Assembly (NCBI GenBank): GCA_946223075.1
Contig: CAMILZ010000024.1
Coordinates: 1-27,954, forward strand
Direction: 5' to 3'
Length of the DNA: 27,954 nt
From: an uncultured Dermabacteraceae bacterium
GTDB taxonomy: Bacteria; Actinomycetota; Actinomycetes; Actinomycetales; Dermabacteraceae
Of the stretch, positions 7,721 through 16,580 are shown one piece after another. The stretch's first letter is position 1. Every line of letters begins with the position of its first letter. A program made the position numbers and the translations under genes. A model generated the notes under the pieces. That model did no database searches. It saw nothing but the letters and a program-made list of their open reading frames with translations, and had not been told where the DNA came from.

Positions 7721-9394
7721 CTAAACGTTCCCCGCCGCCAAATCCCGCGCATCGAGAATCCGGTAGCCATAACCCTGCTCCGCGAGAAAGCGCTGCCGAT
7801 TCTGCGCGAAGTCCTGATCCTGCGTATCGCGCGCGACCACGGTGTAAAAGTGTGCCTCGCGCCCATCGCGCTTCGGCCGCACAATCCTGCCGAGCCGCTG
7901 TGCCTCCTCCTGGCGCGAACCGAACGCGCCGCTCACCTGAATGAGCACGCTTGCCTCGGGCAGATCGAGCGAAAAGTTCGCAACCTTCGACACGACAAGC
8001 AGGCTGATCTTCCCTTCGCGGAACTCCGCGAAAAGCTTTTCGCGGTCCTTGAGGGAAGTATCGCCCGTGACGACCGGCGCGTCGAGTCGCCCCGCGATTT
8101 CCTCGAGCTGATCGAGGTACTGGCCAATCACGAGAATCCCCTCGCCTGCGTGGCGCGCAACGAGGCGTTCAACAATCGGGAGTTTCTCGGGGCTCGCCGC
8201 CGCGAGCCGCTGCCGATCCCGCGGCTCCGCCGCCGCGTACACCTTGCGCTCGGCGCTCGTCATCGCGACGCGCACCTCCGTCATCTCGGCGGGGGCAATC
8301 CAGCCCTGCGACTCGAGGAGCTTCCACGGAGCGTCGTAGCGCTTCGGGCCGATGAGCGAGAACACCTCGCCCTCGCGCCCGTCCTCACGCACGAGCGTTG
8401 CCGTGAGCCCGAGACGCCTGCGCGCCTGGAGATCGGCGGTCATGCGAAAAACGGGCGCGGGAAGAAGATGCACCTCGTCGTAAATGATGAGACCCCAGTC
8501 GCGCGCACTGACGAGTTCGAGATGCGGGTGAAGGCCGCGGCGCTTCGACGTGAGCACCTGGTACGTCGCGATCGTCACCGGGCGAATCTCTTTCTTCGCG
8601 CCGCTGTACTCGCCGATCTCGCTCTCGGTGAGTGAGGTGCGCTCGAGAAGCTCACGCCGCCACTGCCTCGCCGAGACCGTGTTCGTTACGAGCACGAGAC
8701 ACGTGCGCTCAAGCGCCGCCATAGCGCCCGCGCCCACGGTCGTTTTCCCCGCGCCACAGGGAAGCACGACCACGCCGCTTCCGCCATCCGTGAACTGCTC
8801 GATCGCCTCTCGCTGATACGGACGCAGTTCCCACGTGTTTGGGGAACCGGTCAGCGCGATGGGGTGGCTTTCGCCGTCCACGTATCCCGCGAGGTCCTCG
8901 ACCGGCCACCTGAGTTTGAGGAGCTGCTGCTTGAGGGCGCCGCGCTCACTTGGATGGACGATCGCCGTCGTGTCGTCAAGGCGCTCGCCCACGAGCGGGG
9001 CAATGCGCTTCGAGCGAAGCACCTCGGTGAGAATGGCGGCATCTTTCGCGAGGAGCACGAGTCCGTGAGCGGGGGAGCTCTGGAGGCTCAAAACGCCATA
9101 GCGGTCCATCGTGTCCGCAACGTCCACGAGGAGGGCGTGCGGGACCGGGAAACGCGAATGCGTGAGGAGCGCATCGACGACCCATTCCGCGTCGAAACCC
9201 GCCGCCTTCGCGTTCCACAGGCCGAGATTCGTGAGGCGATACGTGTGAATATGCTCGGGCGACTTCTCGAGCTCTGCAAACGGTGCGATGGCCGCGCGAG
9301 CCTGCTCCGCCGCCGGATGGGCAACCTCGAGCAGGATTGATTTATCGGACTGGACGATAAGCGCGCCCGTGCCCGCACTTCCCGCGCTAAACAA
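7721..9394 (-). CDS. Bacterial XPB-type DNA repair helicase
   Basis: Superfamily 2 ATP-dependent 3'-5' DNA helicase, related to the XPB/Ssl2 subunit of TFIIH and found in many actinobacteria. Its 557 residues comprise an N-terminal domain (about 1-180), Walker A CGAGKTT (213-219), DEVH Walker B (306-309), motif III TAT and, directly after it, the XPB hallmark RED motif (336-338). Motif VI reads QRLGRIVRPKR. The thumb-like region lies around residues 375-410. The TTG start overlaps the stop of the upstream membrane-protein gene by 8 bp, so the pair is probably translationally coupled. A related helicase-associated-domain protein is encoded at 11961-14174. A nucleotide excision repair role is inferred from the family; bacterial function is not well settled. 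Confidence 0.93.
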   Translation of the reverse strand: MFSAGSAGTGALIVQSDKSILLEVAHPAAEQARAAIAPFAELEKSPEHIHTYRLTNLGLWNAKAAGFDAEWVVDALLTHSRFPVPHALLVDVADTMDRYGVLSLQSSPAHGLVLLAKDAAILTEVLRSKRIAPLVGERLDDTTAIVHPSERGALKQQLLKLRWPVEDLAGYVDGESHPIALTGSPNTWELRPYQREAIEQFTDGGSGVVVLPCGAGKTTVGAGAMAALERTCLVLVTNTVSARQWRRELLERTSLTESEIGEYSGAKKEIRPVTIATYQVLTSKRRGLHPHLELVSARDWGLIIYDEVHLLPAPVFRMTADLQARRRLGLTATLVREDGREGEVFSLIGPKRYDAPWKLLESQGWIAPAEMTEVRVAMTSAERKVYAAAEPRDRQRLAAASPEKLPIVERLVARHAGEGILVIGQYLDQLEEIAGRLDAPVVTGDTSLKDREKLFAEFREGKISLLVVSKVANFSLDLPEASVLIQVSGAFGSRQEEAQRLGRIVRPKRDGREAHFYTVVARDTQDQDFAQNRQRFLAEQGYGYRILDARDLAAGNV

Positions 9395-10241
9395 CGGGGG
9401 CCGGGCGAGTGCCCTCGATGCGGGAAATCATCGAGGAGTAGAAGAGCGAAGTGAACGCGATCAACACGGGGAGGAAGAGCATGCCAATGATCGTGATGGC
9501 AAAGGCGAAGCTGAGGGCGCCCGTCACGAGCCACATGAGGATCACGTGTGCAGGCTTCGCGAGGGCCTTGTCCGCTGCGTCCTTGAATGCGCTAATCGGG
9601 CCACAGTCTCGGTTCGCCGCGAGATACGGCGCGAGCGAGAAGAAGAACATGCACGCGATCGGGCCAATGAGGGGAATGATGACCGAGAAGAACGAGAGGA
9701 TGACGTAAAGAATGTAGGTGAAGAAGGTCTTCCAATGGATGATGCCGTTGCCGATCGTGGGGGTTTGCCGTCGCGCCACGAGGCCAGCGGATCTCGCCGC
9801 TCCACTCATCCACGCCGCGAGCGGAAGCTGGATAAGGATGATGATGGCGTACACGGCGAAAACGAAAATGATGATTGCCGGGGCCTCCCATCCCGTGGGG
9901 TCGCCCGACTCAAACGCCTTGGCCATTGCGACGACCGACGCGAAGTAGCCAATGCACAAAGCAATAAAAAGAATGGCGTACAGGACTCCCCAGATCAGGC
10001 CCGGCACAACGAGCGCGACCCAGTTCTTCGTGAAGGCCTGCCACGCCCACGAAAATGACTTCGAGATGTCGGTGCCAACGTCGGTTCCGGGAGGTGGACC
10101 GTCGTAAGCCCCGCCCGGGGCAGCTCCCGCGTCACCAGGGTTTGACTGCTGGGTGCCCGAGGCGAACTGCGGATGCTGATACGGCTGCCCTGCCGCCGGG
10201 TTGCTAAACGTTCCAGGGGTCGTCTCGTACGGATCGGTCAT
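9387..10241 (-). CDS. Polytopic membrane protein of unknown function, DUF975-like
   Basis: 284 residues. The first about 60 are Gly/Pro/Gln-rich and likely disordered. Four hydrophobic regions follow (about 77-105, 120-145, 173-205, 232-268), several long enough for two helices each. The segment NRDCGPISAFKDAADKAL between helices resembles the amphipathic linker of DUF975 and related small polytopic families, but I cannot name the family with certainty. A very good Shine-Dalgarno AAGGAGAG lies just before ATG 10241, so expression should be efficient. Its last codons overlap the start of the XPB helicase gene. It is divergent from gnd, with 148 bp between. Confidence 0.75.
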   Translation of the reverse strand: MTDPYETTPGTFSNPAAGQPYQHPQFASGTQQSNPGDAGAAPGGAYDGPPPGTDVGTDISKSFSWAWQAFTKNWVALVVPGLIWGVLYAILFIALCIGYFASVVAMAKAFESGDPTGWEAPAIIIFVFAVYAIIILIQLPLAAWMSGAARSAGLVARRQTPTIGNGIIHWKTFFTYILYVILSFFSVIIPLIGPIACMFFFSLAPYLAANRDCGPISAFKDAADKALAKPAHVILMWLVTGALSFAFAITIIGMLFLPVLIAFTSLFYSSMISRIEGTRPAPVV

Positions 10242-10389
10242 GGGCTCTCCTTCGTTCCGTTCGCGTCACGGGACCGTTGGCCCCCATTATGGCGTATCGG
10301 GCCTGTACACAGCACGGCCTTTTAGACTGTTTCGTGAACGAGCGCCGCGTCGCGCCATTTTCACCACGAACCGAAGGAGCCGCACGAGC

Positions 10390-11850
10390 ATGGCCAACTT
10401 TGATCCCGCCCCCCACTCTGTTGCCGATATCGGCGTGACCGGCATGGCGGTCATGGGCTCGAACCTCGCCCGCAACCTCGCCCGCAATGGCTTCAAGGTT
10501 GCCATCCACAACCGCTCCGTCGAAAAGACCGAACGTGTGATCGCCGATCATGGCACCGACGGCGAGTTCTACCCCTCGGAGACGATGGACGAGTTCGTCG
10601 CCTCGCTCCAGAAGCCGCGCGTCGCGATCATCATGGTCAAGGCGGGTAAGGCGACCGATGCGGTGATCGAAGAGCTCGCGACCCGCATGGATGAGGGCGA
10701 CATCATCGTGGACTGCGGCAACGCGCTGTTCAGCGACACCCTCCGCCGCGAGCAGGAGCTTCGTGCGCGTGGGCTCCACTTCGTGGGGTCGGGTGTGTCC
10801 GGCGGCGAAGAGGGCGCCCTTAACGGCCCCTCGATCATGCCCGGTGGCTCGAAGGCGAGCTACGACCGCCTCGGCCCGATGTTCGAGAAGATCTCGGCGC
10901 ACGTGGACGGCGTTCCCTGCTGCACCCACGTGGGTGAGAACGGTGCGGGCCACTTCGTGAAGATGGTTCACAACGGCATCGAGTACGCCGACATGCAGGT
11001 CATCGCCGAGGCCTACGACCTCATGAGCAAGGTACTCGGCATGAACGCCCCCGAAATCGGCAAGGTCTTCGAGAAGTGGAATGAAGGCCCCCTCAACTCG
11101 TTCCTCATCGAGATCACGGCCGCGGTGCTCGCCCACACCGATAACGTGACCGGCAAGCCGTTCGTGGACATCATCCTCGACCAGGCCGGCCAGAAGGGCA
11201 CGGGTGCGTGGACCTCGAAGACCGCCCTCGACCTCGGCATCCCCGTCACCGGCATCGCCGAAGCGACCTTCGCCCGCTCGACCTCGGGCGGCACGGAGCA
11301 GCGCGAAGCTGGCCGCGCCGTGCTCAAGGGCGAGGCACAGACCATCAAGATTGACGACGCCGAGCAGTTCATTAGCGACCTCCAGCAGGCGCTCTACGCC
11401 GCGAAACTCGTGAGCTACTCGCAGGGCTTCGACGAGATCAAGACTGGCGCGAAGGAGTACGGCTGGGACATCAAGCTTGGCGACATGGCGCGCATTTGGC
11501 GTGGCGGCTGCATCATCCGTGCGCGCTTCCTCAACCGCATCACCGAGGCCTACGAGCGCAACCCCGAGCTTCCGCTTCTGCTTGCCGATGAGTACTTCAC
11601 CGCCGAGATTACGAAGTGCATCCCCGCGTGGCGTCGCATCGTCGCGTTTGCGGCAGCCGTCGGAATCCCGGCCCCCGTGTTCTCGTCGACCCTCGCGTAC
11701 TACGACGCGGTTCGCGCGGAGCGCCTCCCCGCGGCACTCGTGCAGGCGCAGCGTGACTACTTCGGCGCACACACCTACCGCCGCGTGGACGCGGAGGGGA
11801 CGTACCACGTGGAGTGGACGGGCGACCGCACGGAAACCCGCCAGGACTGA
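10390..11850 (+). CDS. gnd: 6-phosphogluconate dehydrogenase (decarboxylating)
   Basis: Oxidatively decarboxylates 6-phosphogluconate to ribulose 5-phosphate, producing NADPH or NADH, in the pentose phosphate pathway. Its 486 residues match the long GndA-type length. Visible motifs: nucleotide-binding GMAVMGSNLARNLARNGF near the N-terminus, FVGSGVSGGEEGALNG (131-146), catalytic K191 and E198 in HFVKMVHNGIEY, DQAGQKGTGAWTSK, and RDYFGAHTYRRVD near the C-terminus. The start is ATG 10390, supported by GAAGGAG about 10 nt upstream; the frame is open further upstream but only through the promoter region. It stands alone between a divergent and a convergent gene, so it is probably monocistronic. 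Confidence 0.97.
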   Translation: MANFDPAPHSVADIGVTGMAVMGSNLARNLARNGFKVAIHNRSVEKTERVIADHGTDGEFYPSETMDEFVASLQKPRVAIIMVKAGKATDAVIEELATRMDEGDIIVDCGNALFSDTLRREQELRARGLHFVGSGVSGGEEGALNGPSIMPGGSKASYDRLGPMFEKISAHVDGVPCCTHVGENGAGHFVKMVHNGIEYADMQVIAEAYDLMSKVLGMNAPEIGKVFEKWNEGPLNSFLIEITAAVLAHTDNVTGKPFVDIILDQAGQKGTGAWTSKTALDLGIPVTGIAEATFARSTSGGTEQREAGRAVLKGEAQTIKIDDAEQFISDLQQALYAAKLVSYSQGFDEIKTGAKEYGWDIKLGDMARIWRGGCIIRARFLNRITEAYERNPELPLLLADEYFTAEITKCIPAWRRIVAFAAAVGIPAPVFSSTLAYYDAVRAERLPAALVQAQRDYFGAHTYRRVDAEGTYHVEWTGDRTETRQD

Positions 11851-11864
11851 TCTTTCCTCTCTCC

Positions 11865-11925
11865 GGATTGACGTAGCTAAACGCAGGTTATTTCGCGAAT
11901 TACGTACATTTAGCTACGTCAATCC
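11865..11925. repeat. 61-bp palindrome between convergent genes, possible two-way terminator
   Basis: Arms GGATTGACGTAGCTAAA (11865-11881) and TTTAGCTACGTCAATCC (11909-11925) are a perfect 17-bp inverted repeat. The 27-nt centre is itself partly symmetric around TTCGCGAA (11892-11899). It begins 14 bp after the gnd stop and ends 35 bp before the stop of the opposing gene. No T-run follows on either strand, and the arms are richer in A/T than the surroundings, so it is not a standard terminator. Alternatives are a cruciform, a protein-binding site or a small repeat element. Confidence 0.75.
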
Positions 11926-11960
11926 ACGATGGGGGTGATGGCGGCGTTTTTGGGAGGAGG

Positions 11961-14174
11961 TTAGGGGAGGAGGATCCGGTGGATCAGCACCGTGAATTCC
12001 TCGCCCGACTCCACATCTCTCGCCCGTAGCCGTCCGCCCTCGAGCGCGAGCGGCGCGACCCACAACACGCTCGTGCCGCCGCGGCCATCGACGATGCCGA
12101 TCTGCATCTCGCGCTCGTCGGCAATCGCGGCGAGCAGGCGCTGTGGGACACTGACCTCTTCGAGACGCCCCGCTTCGGCGGCGCGGATCCGCGCGAGCGC
12201 CTCGGTGGGCTCAACATCGAGGATCTGCTCGCGACCGTCGGACTCGAGCTCGAGCCCCACGGGACCACCGCGCACCGCCCCGAGTGCGCGCTCGTCCACA
12301 CCCGCACCTGCCGCGAGCGGCGCAAGTCCAGCAGCGCGCGCCGAACCCATCACGAAACCCGGATCCCCGCTCGAAATCACGACGGTCGGGGCGAGCCGCG
12401 TGAGCCCAAGCCGCGCGGCCTTAGTCGAGGCCATGAGCCGATCCAGATGCTCTTCTTCGCCCGTGATGTAGGAGGTCGCGGGGCCGACGGTGACCTGGCC
12501 GCGTTTGCGGGCTTCATCTCGCACGAGGTACTCGAGCACCTCGGGAACGCCCGTGAGCGAAAGCGCCGCGAATTCGTGGATCAACGCGTCGACGGAGCCA
12601 CCAGCGCTGAGCCCCCGCGCAATCGACTCGCCTGTCACGCGCGCAACGATGCCCGCTCCGCGCGAGATCACCTCTGTCCATTCGAGAACTGCCGTGACGC
12701 GCGGCCCGGGAAGGCCCGGAACGGTCACGGTGAGATCAGAATCGAGAAGCACCTGCTCAACGGGTGCGGGAAGCATCGCGCCAAGGGCACTCTCGAGGGC
12801 GTCAAGCGCGTCGACCTCGTCGAGCGCGAGGGAATCGAGGGCCGCGGGCGCGAGAGCACTCGGCACATCGTCGACGACGAGACCGAATGCCTCCGCCTCT
12901 CGCGTGAAGGCATACGCCTCCTCGAGGATCGCCGCGCGCTGCACCGTAGGAAACGCCCACGCGAGCGACTCCGCGAGACTCGCCGCGCTCGCCTCCCGCT
13001 CGGGATAGTCCGCAAGGTGGCGCAGCATGTGCCGCCGCCTCACTTTTACCCCTTTTCTTCCGACGCTTGCCGAGAGCGCGGCGCGCGGACCTTCGCCCGT
13101 GCGTGCCTCTCCTTCGTGAACGCCGTCGAGCTTGACCTCGCCGAATCGAGTCCCGGCGAGAGCGCCAAGGTAGTTGGAGCGGAGATACGCCGAGCATAGA
13201 TCGGCCCAGCGACGTGCGGGGGAGGCGTCGGAAAATTCCTCGAATTCGCGTGTGACCTGCCAAGTTTCACCGTCGTTGCCGATGAGCCCGCCCACCCACG
13301 CGGCGTGAATGATGCTCGTCCACGTCTCGTGGCGTGTGCCCGCGGTGGAGGCGAGGCGGCGCGCGTCGCGCAAGGGGATGCCGCCGCGTTTGAGGACCGA
13401 CGGCGGGTCGGCGTGCCATGTGGCGATCGTCGAGGCGATGCGGCTCGCCTCGAGCGCGGCTTCAATCGCTTGGGCGTCACGCGCTCCGTCGAAACGCTCA
13501 GGTGGGGTTTCAGGGCCGGGCGTTGGGGCTTGAGCGAAGGTGCGGTGGACGATCCCGTCGCGAAGTTCGAGGTGAACGGTGCGGGGGATGAGCAGGCGCG
13601 GACCGTCCGGGCCATTGACCTTCGTGACGAGGCGAGATTTGGTGAGGTGCTTCGCGAGCGTCGAGGTGGGGGAGCCCGTGACGCGCGCGGGAGCGAAGGC
13701 GAGAGAGCCCGCGATGTCGCGAAGGTCAGCGGGGAGGCTTTCGACTATCGCCCGTGCCTCATCGGGAGCGGGGTCGTGTGAGAAGCGCGGCGCGAGCCCC
13801 GCGGGGTGGGGGAGGGCCTCGGCGAGGGCGCGCACGGGAATCAGGGAGCGGCCCTCCTCGTCGGTGTACACGAGGCCGAGGGTCGCGAGCCGATACACGT
13901 GCGGCGCGATCTGCTCGGTTGAAGCGCTCACGGCGCGCGCGAGCTGCTCGGGCGTGACGGGCCCCGCGTAGGCGGCGAAGACTTCGGCGAGTTGAAGCTC
14001 GGGAAGAACAAGGCTCCCGATGGCCCTCACGACGCTGCCCGGCTGCGCTGCGCGCGCGGCAAGCGGGGCGATCCCGAGAGGGATGGGGGAGGTGAGGTCT
14101 TGGCGCGCACGCAAGAGTTCGATGAGCCGTGCATCATCGAACTCTCTGAGGGCATCGGCAAGAGTGCGGGCCAT
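11961..14174 (-). CDS. Helicase-associated-domain protein (XPB/Ssl2-like, Helicase_C_3 type)
   Basis: 737 residues, matching the length and character of actinobacterial proteins annotated as helicase C-terminal or helicase-associated domain proteins. It is Ala/Leu-rich, with N-terminal LADALREFDDARLIELLRAR and a central winged-helix-like region around PVTPEQLARAVSASTEQIAP. The C-terminal half carries TVTVPGLPGP and LEWTEVISRGAGIVARVT, typical of the family. I see no Walker A or DEAD/DEVH motif, so it is not itself an active helicase. It may work with the XPB helicase at 7721-9394; this is inferred from family co-occurrence only. ATG start with GAAGG immediately upstream. Convergent with gnd and divergent from the tRNA. 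Confidence 0.82.
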   Translation of the reverse strand: MARTLADALREFDDARLIELLRARQDLTSPIPLGIAPLAARAAQPGSVVRAIGSLVLPELQLAEVFAAYAGPVTPEQLARAVSASTEQIAPHVYRLATLGLVYTDEEGRSLIPVRALAEALPHPAGLAPRFSHDPAPDEARAIVESLPADLRDIAGSLAFAPARVTGSPTSTLAKHLTKSRLVTKVNGPDGPRLLIPRTVHLELRDGIVHRTFAQAPTPGPETPPERFDGARDAQAIEAALEASRIASTIATWHADPPSVLKRGGIPLRDARRLASTAGTRHETWTSIIHAAWVGGLIGNDGETWQVTREFEEFSDASPARRWADLCSAYLRSNYLGALAGTRFGEVKLDGVHEGEARTGEGPRAALSASVGRKGVKVRRRHMLRHLADYPEREASAASLAESLAWAFPTVQRAAILEEAYAFTREAEAFGLVVDDVPSALAPAALDSLALDEVDALDALESALGAMLPAPVEQVLLDSDLTVTVPGLPGPRVTAVLEWTEVISRGAGIVARVTGESIARGLSAGGSVDALIHEFAALSLTGVPEVLEYLVRDEARKRGQVTVGPATSYITGEEEHLDRLMASTKAARLGLTRLAPTVVISSGDPGFVMGSARAAGLAPLAAGAGVDERALGAVRGGPVGLELESDGREQILDVEPTEALARIRAAEAGRLEEVSVPQRLLAAIADEREMQIGIVDGRGGTSVLWVAPLALEGGRLRARDVESGEEFTVLIHRILLP

Positions 14175-14216
14175 GCCTTCAGCCTATCCCCTAGGATGGA
14201 GGGGCCCTTCGGGCAA

Positions 14217-14289
14217 GCCCCCATAGCCCAACGGCAGAGGCAGAAGACTTAAAATCTTTTCAGTGTGGGTTCGAGTCCCACTGGGGGTG
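14217..14289 (+). tRNA. tRNA with anticodon UAA and a short variable loop (leucine by anticodon, atypical)
   Basis: A complete 73-nt cloverleaf can be folded by hand. Acceptor stem is GCCCCCA (14217-14223) with TGGGGGT (14282-14288), including a G1-U72 wobble. The D stem has only three pairs, GCC with GGC. Anticodon stem is GAAGA/TCTTT with loop CTTAAAA (14248-14254), anticodon TAA at 14250-14252. The variable loop is TCAGT (5 nt), and the T arm is GTGGG TTCGAGT CCCAC. Position 73 is G and no CCA is encoded. The anticodon would read the leucine codon UUA. Standard bacterial leucine tRNAs have a long variable arm and A73, and this one has neither, so its amino-acid identity is open. Confidence 0.88.
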
Positions 14290-14402
14290 CTGCGCTACCG
14301 GGTCCCTGCCCGCGCGCACGAGGCCGTGATATGACGGTGGTGTGGGGCCGCCCCGGTCGACGGCTCGCGCAAAAGGCAACGGCGAAAGGGACGTGATCGG
14401 TC

Positions 14403-15110
14403 ATGATGAGCGAAAAGATCGACGAGCTTCTTCCTCGGATTGAGGCGGCGCTCGCGCGAGGTGGGCGGTCGATGGATGACCTCCTGATTTTGCTCGCGAC
14501 GAAGACTCGCACGGCTGAGGAGATCCGTGAGGCCGTGGAGCTTTTCAAGGCGCGCGGCATCACCGTTGGTGTTGGCGAGAACCGTCAGCAGGAAATCGCG
14601 AAGCACGCCGAACTTGAGGACCTCCATGAGGCGGGGATTCTGCGCCACTTCATCGGTCACATCCAGTCGAATAAAGCTCGCGACATCACGCGCTTCGCGG
14701 ATCTCGTGCACTCGATCGATCGCGAGAGCGCCCTGACGAGCATCGAAAAGCGCGCCGCGAACGATGACAAGGTGCAGCGCGTGCTCATCCAGGTGAACAC
14801 CTCGGGCGAGGATTCGAAGGGCGGCTATGACCCGGATCTCGGGCTGCTCACCGAAATCGCGCAGCGCTGTAACGAGAGTGAGTCGCTCGCACTCGAGGGC
14901 CTCATGACGATCGGCACGAATACGGACGACGAGGCGGAGATCCGCCGTTCGCTGCGCCAGCTGCGGGAACTTCGCGATGGGCTCGGCCTCGAGGCCGTGA
15001 AGGAGCTGTCGATGGGGATGAGCAACGATCTCGAGATCGCAATCGAGGAAGGCGCCACTATTGTTCGCGTCGGCTCGGCGGTGTTCGGCCCGAGGGACTA
15101 TTCTCACTAG
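14403..15110 (+). CDS. YggS/PROSC-family pyridoxal phosphate homeostasis protein
   Basis: Cytoplasmic PLP-binding protein of the YggS/YlmE/PLPBP family, which holds and buffers pyridoxal phosphate without a known reaction. 235 residues form the expected single TIM-like barrel. The PLP-binding lysine is K34 in LLATKT. Other signatures are GENRQQE, HFIGHIQSNK, VHSIDR, LIQVNTSGEDSKGG, EGLMTIG, LSMGMSNDLEIAIEEGATIVRVGSAVFG. Two ATGs lie in tandem (14403 and 14406) and either could be used; AAAGGGA lies about 12 nt upstream. In many bacteria it sits near sepF; here it is followed by an exporter instead. Confidence 0.95.
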   Translation: MMSEKIDELLPRIEAALARGGRSMDDLLILLATKTRTAEEIREAVELFKARGITVGVGENRQQEIAKHAELEDLHEAGILRHFIGHIQSNKARDITRFADLVHSIDRESALTSIEKRAANDDKVQRVLIQVNTSGEDSKGGYDPDLGLLTEIAQRCNESESLALEGLMTIGTNTDDEAEIRRSLRQLRELRDGLGLEAVKELSMGMSNDLEIAIEEGATIVRVGSAVFGPRDYSH

Positions 15111-15173
15111 AGCATCCGTGCCCGAGGGCGCGCAGCGGATTGACCTACCCGCCGTCTCCCGAAAAGGATTCTC

Positions 15174-16553
15174 GTGCGCCCTACCTCCTATGACGCCCTG
15201 ACGCCCTTCCAGCGTGCCTTCGCGCTTTTCGCGATCGCGATCGGTGGCTTCGGCATCGGCTCGAGCGAGTTTGTGTCGATGGGTATCCTGCCCGATATTG
15301 CCCGCTCGCTCCTTCCCGAGCAGATGGCGGCTAATCCCGAGCACGCGATCGCGCAGGCCGGCTGGGCCGTGAGTGCCTACGCGTTCGGCGTGGTCGTGGG
15401 CGCCCCCACGGTCTCGCTTCTTGGCGTGAAGATCGCCCGGCCAAAGCTCATCATGCTTCTCGCGCTCGGGCTGCTCGTGGGGTCCGTGCTTTCCGCAACG
15501 ATGCCCGCCTTCGGCCTGCTCGTTCCCGCGCGCTTTCTCGCGGGCCTTCCGCACGGCGCGTTCTTCGGCGTGGCCGCGCTGCTCGCCGCCGACGTCATGG
15601 GGCCTGGCAATCAGGGCAAGGGCATCGCGCTCGCCCTCATGGGGCTCACGGTCGCGAATCTTGTGGGCGTGCCGCTCCTCACGGCATTTGGTCAGCAGCT
15701 TGGCTGGCGCACCGCCTACTGGATCGTTGCGGGCGTTTTCGCTCTCGCGATCCTGTTGCTTTTCCTCGCGATCCCGCCGCAAGAAGCACCGAAGGGCCGC
15801 AGCGCGAAGGACGAGCTTGCAGCGTTTAAGCAGCCGCGCATGTGGATGGTCATCGTGATCGAATGCGTGGGTTTCACGAGCTTCTTCGCGATGTACGGCT
15901 ACATTGCCGACGTGACGGTGAGCGTCGCGGGCATCGACAAGCTCCTCATCCCCGTGATCCTCGCGCTTGCGGGCGCGGGCATGACGCTCGGCAACTGGAT
16001 CGCCGGCCACCTCACGGACTGGTCGTACCGCGCGAGCCTTTTCATCGTGTTCCCGATCTTCATCGTCATGTTCATCGTGCTTATCGCACTTCGTGAGAAC
16101 CCCGTGGGCTTCGGCATCGGGGTGTTCCTTGTGAGCGCCGCGAGTTCGATCACGAGCCCGCTCATGCAGGCGTGGCTCATGACGAATGCGGGCAAGTCGG
16201 TGACCCTCGCGGCGGCCTCGCACCACGGCGCGTTCAACGTGGCGAACTCCCTCGGCGTGATGTTCGGTGGTTTCATTTTGAGCGCGGGCCTCGGCTTCTC
16301 CGCGGTGCTGTACCTCGCGGGCGGCCTCGCCCTGTTCGGCATGGTGGTCACGTTCGCAGGGCTGTGGATCGACCGCGATGGCGTGCACGACATCAACGCC
16401 CTCAACGACGAAAGCGAGGATCAGACGTTCGGCGTGAGCATCCTGCGCACGGAAACCGGAGAGATGCTCGCGATTGCGGCGGGTGCGGGCGGTGAGAGCG
16501 TCGCGCTTGAGGCCGACGGCGCCTATCTTGAGTCGCACCAACGTTCGGAATAG
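15174..16553 (+). CDS. Major facilitator superfamily transporter, AraJ/DHA1-type exporter
   Basis: 459 residues with about 12 transmembrane helices. The N-terminal helix begins FALFAIAIGGFGIGSSEFV, a pattern seen in AraJ-like sugar-efflux and drug:H+ antiporter-1 proteins. The loop after helix 2 has SLLGVKIARPKLIM, and helix 4 has PARFLAGLPHGAFFGVAA. The last about 65 residues form a hydrophilic cytoplasmic tail that is not needed for the fold and is unusual. The GTG start is supported by AAAAGGA 6 nt upstream. The gene lies 63 bp after the YggS gene on the same strand and may be cotranscribed. The substrate cannot be read from the sequence. Confidence 0.88.
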   Translation: MRPTSYDALTPFQRAFALFAIAIGGFGIGSSEFVSMGILPDIARSLLPEQMAANPEHAIAQAGWAVSAYAFGVVVGAPTVSLLGVKIARPKLIMLLALGLLVGSVLSATMPAFGLLVPARFLAGLPHGAFFGVAALLAADVMGPGNQGKGIALALMGLTVANLVGVPLLTAFGQQLGWRTAYWIVAGVFALAILLLFLAIPPQEAPKGRSAKDELAAFKQPRMWMVIVIECVGFTSFFAMYGYIADVTVSVAGIDKLLIPVILALAGAGMTLGNWIAGHLTDWSYRASLFIVFPIFIVMFIVLIALRENPVGFGIGVFLVSAASSITSPLMQAWLMTNAGKSVTLAAASHHGAFNVANSLGVMFGGFILSAGLGFSAVLYLAGGLALFGMVVTFAGLWIDRDGVHDINALNDESEDQTFGVSILRTETGEMLAIAAGAGGESVALEADGAYLESHQRSE

Positions 16554-16580
16554 TCGCTGCCTGAATGGCGTTCCGTAAGT

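Noticed and set aside
10204..11808. 534-codon minus-strand open frame antisense to gnd
   Set aside because: The plus strand encodes an intact 6-phosphogluconate dehydrogenase; the antisense frame is a codon-bias artefact.
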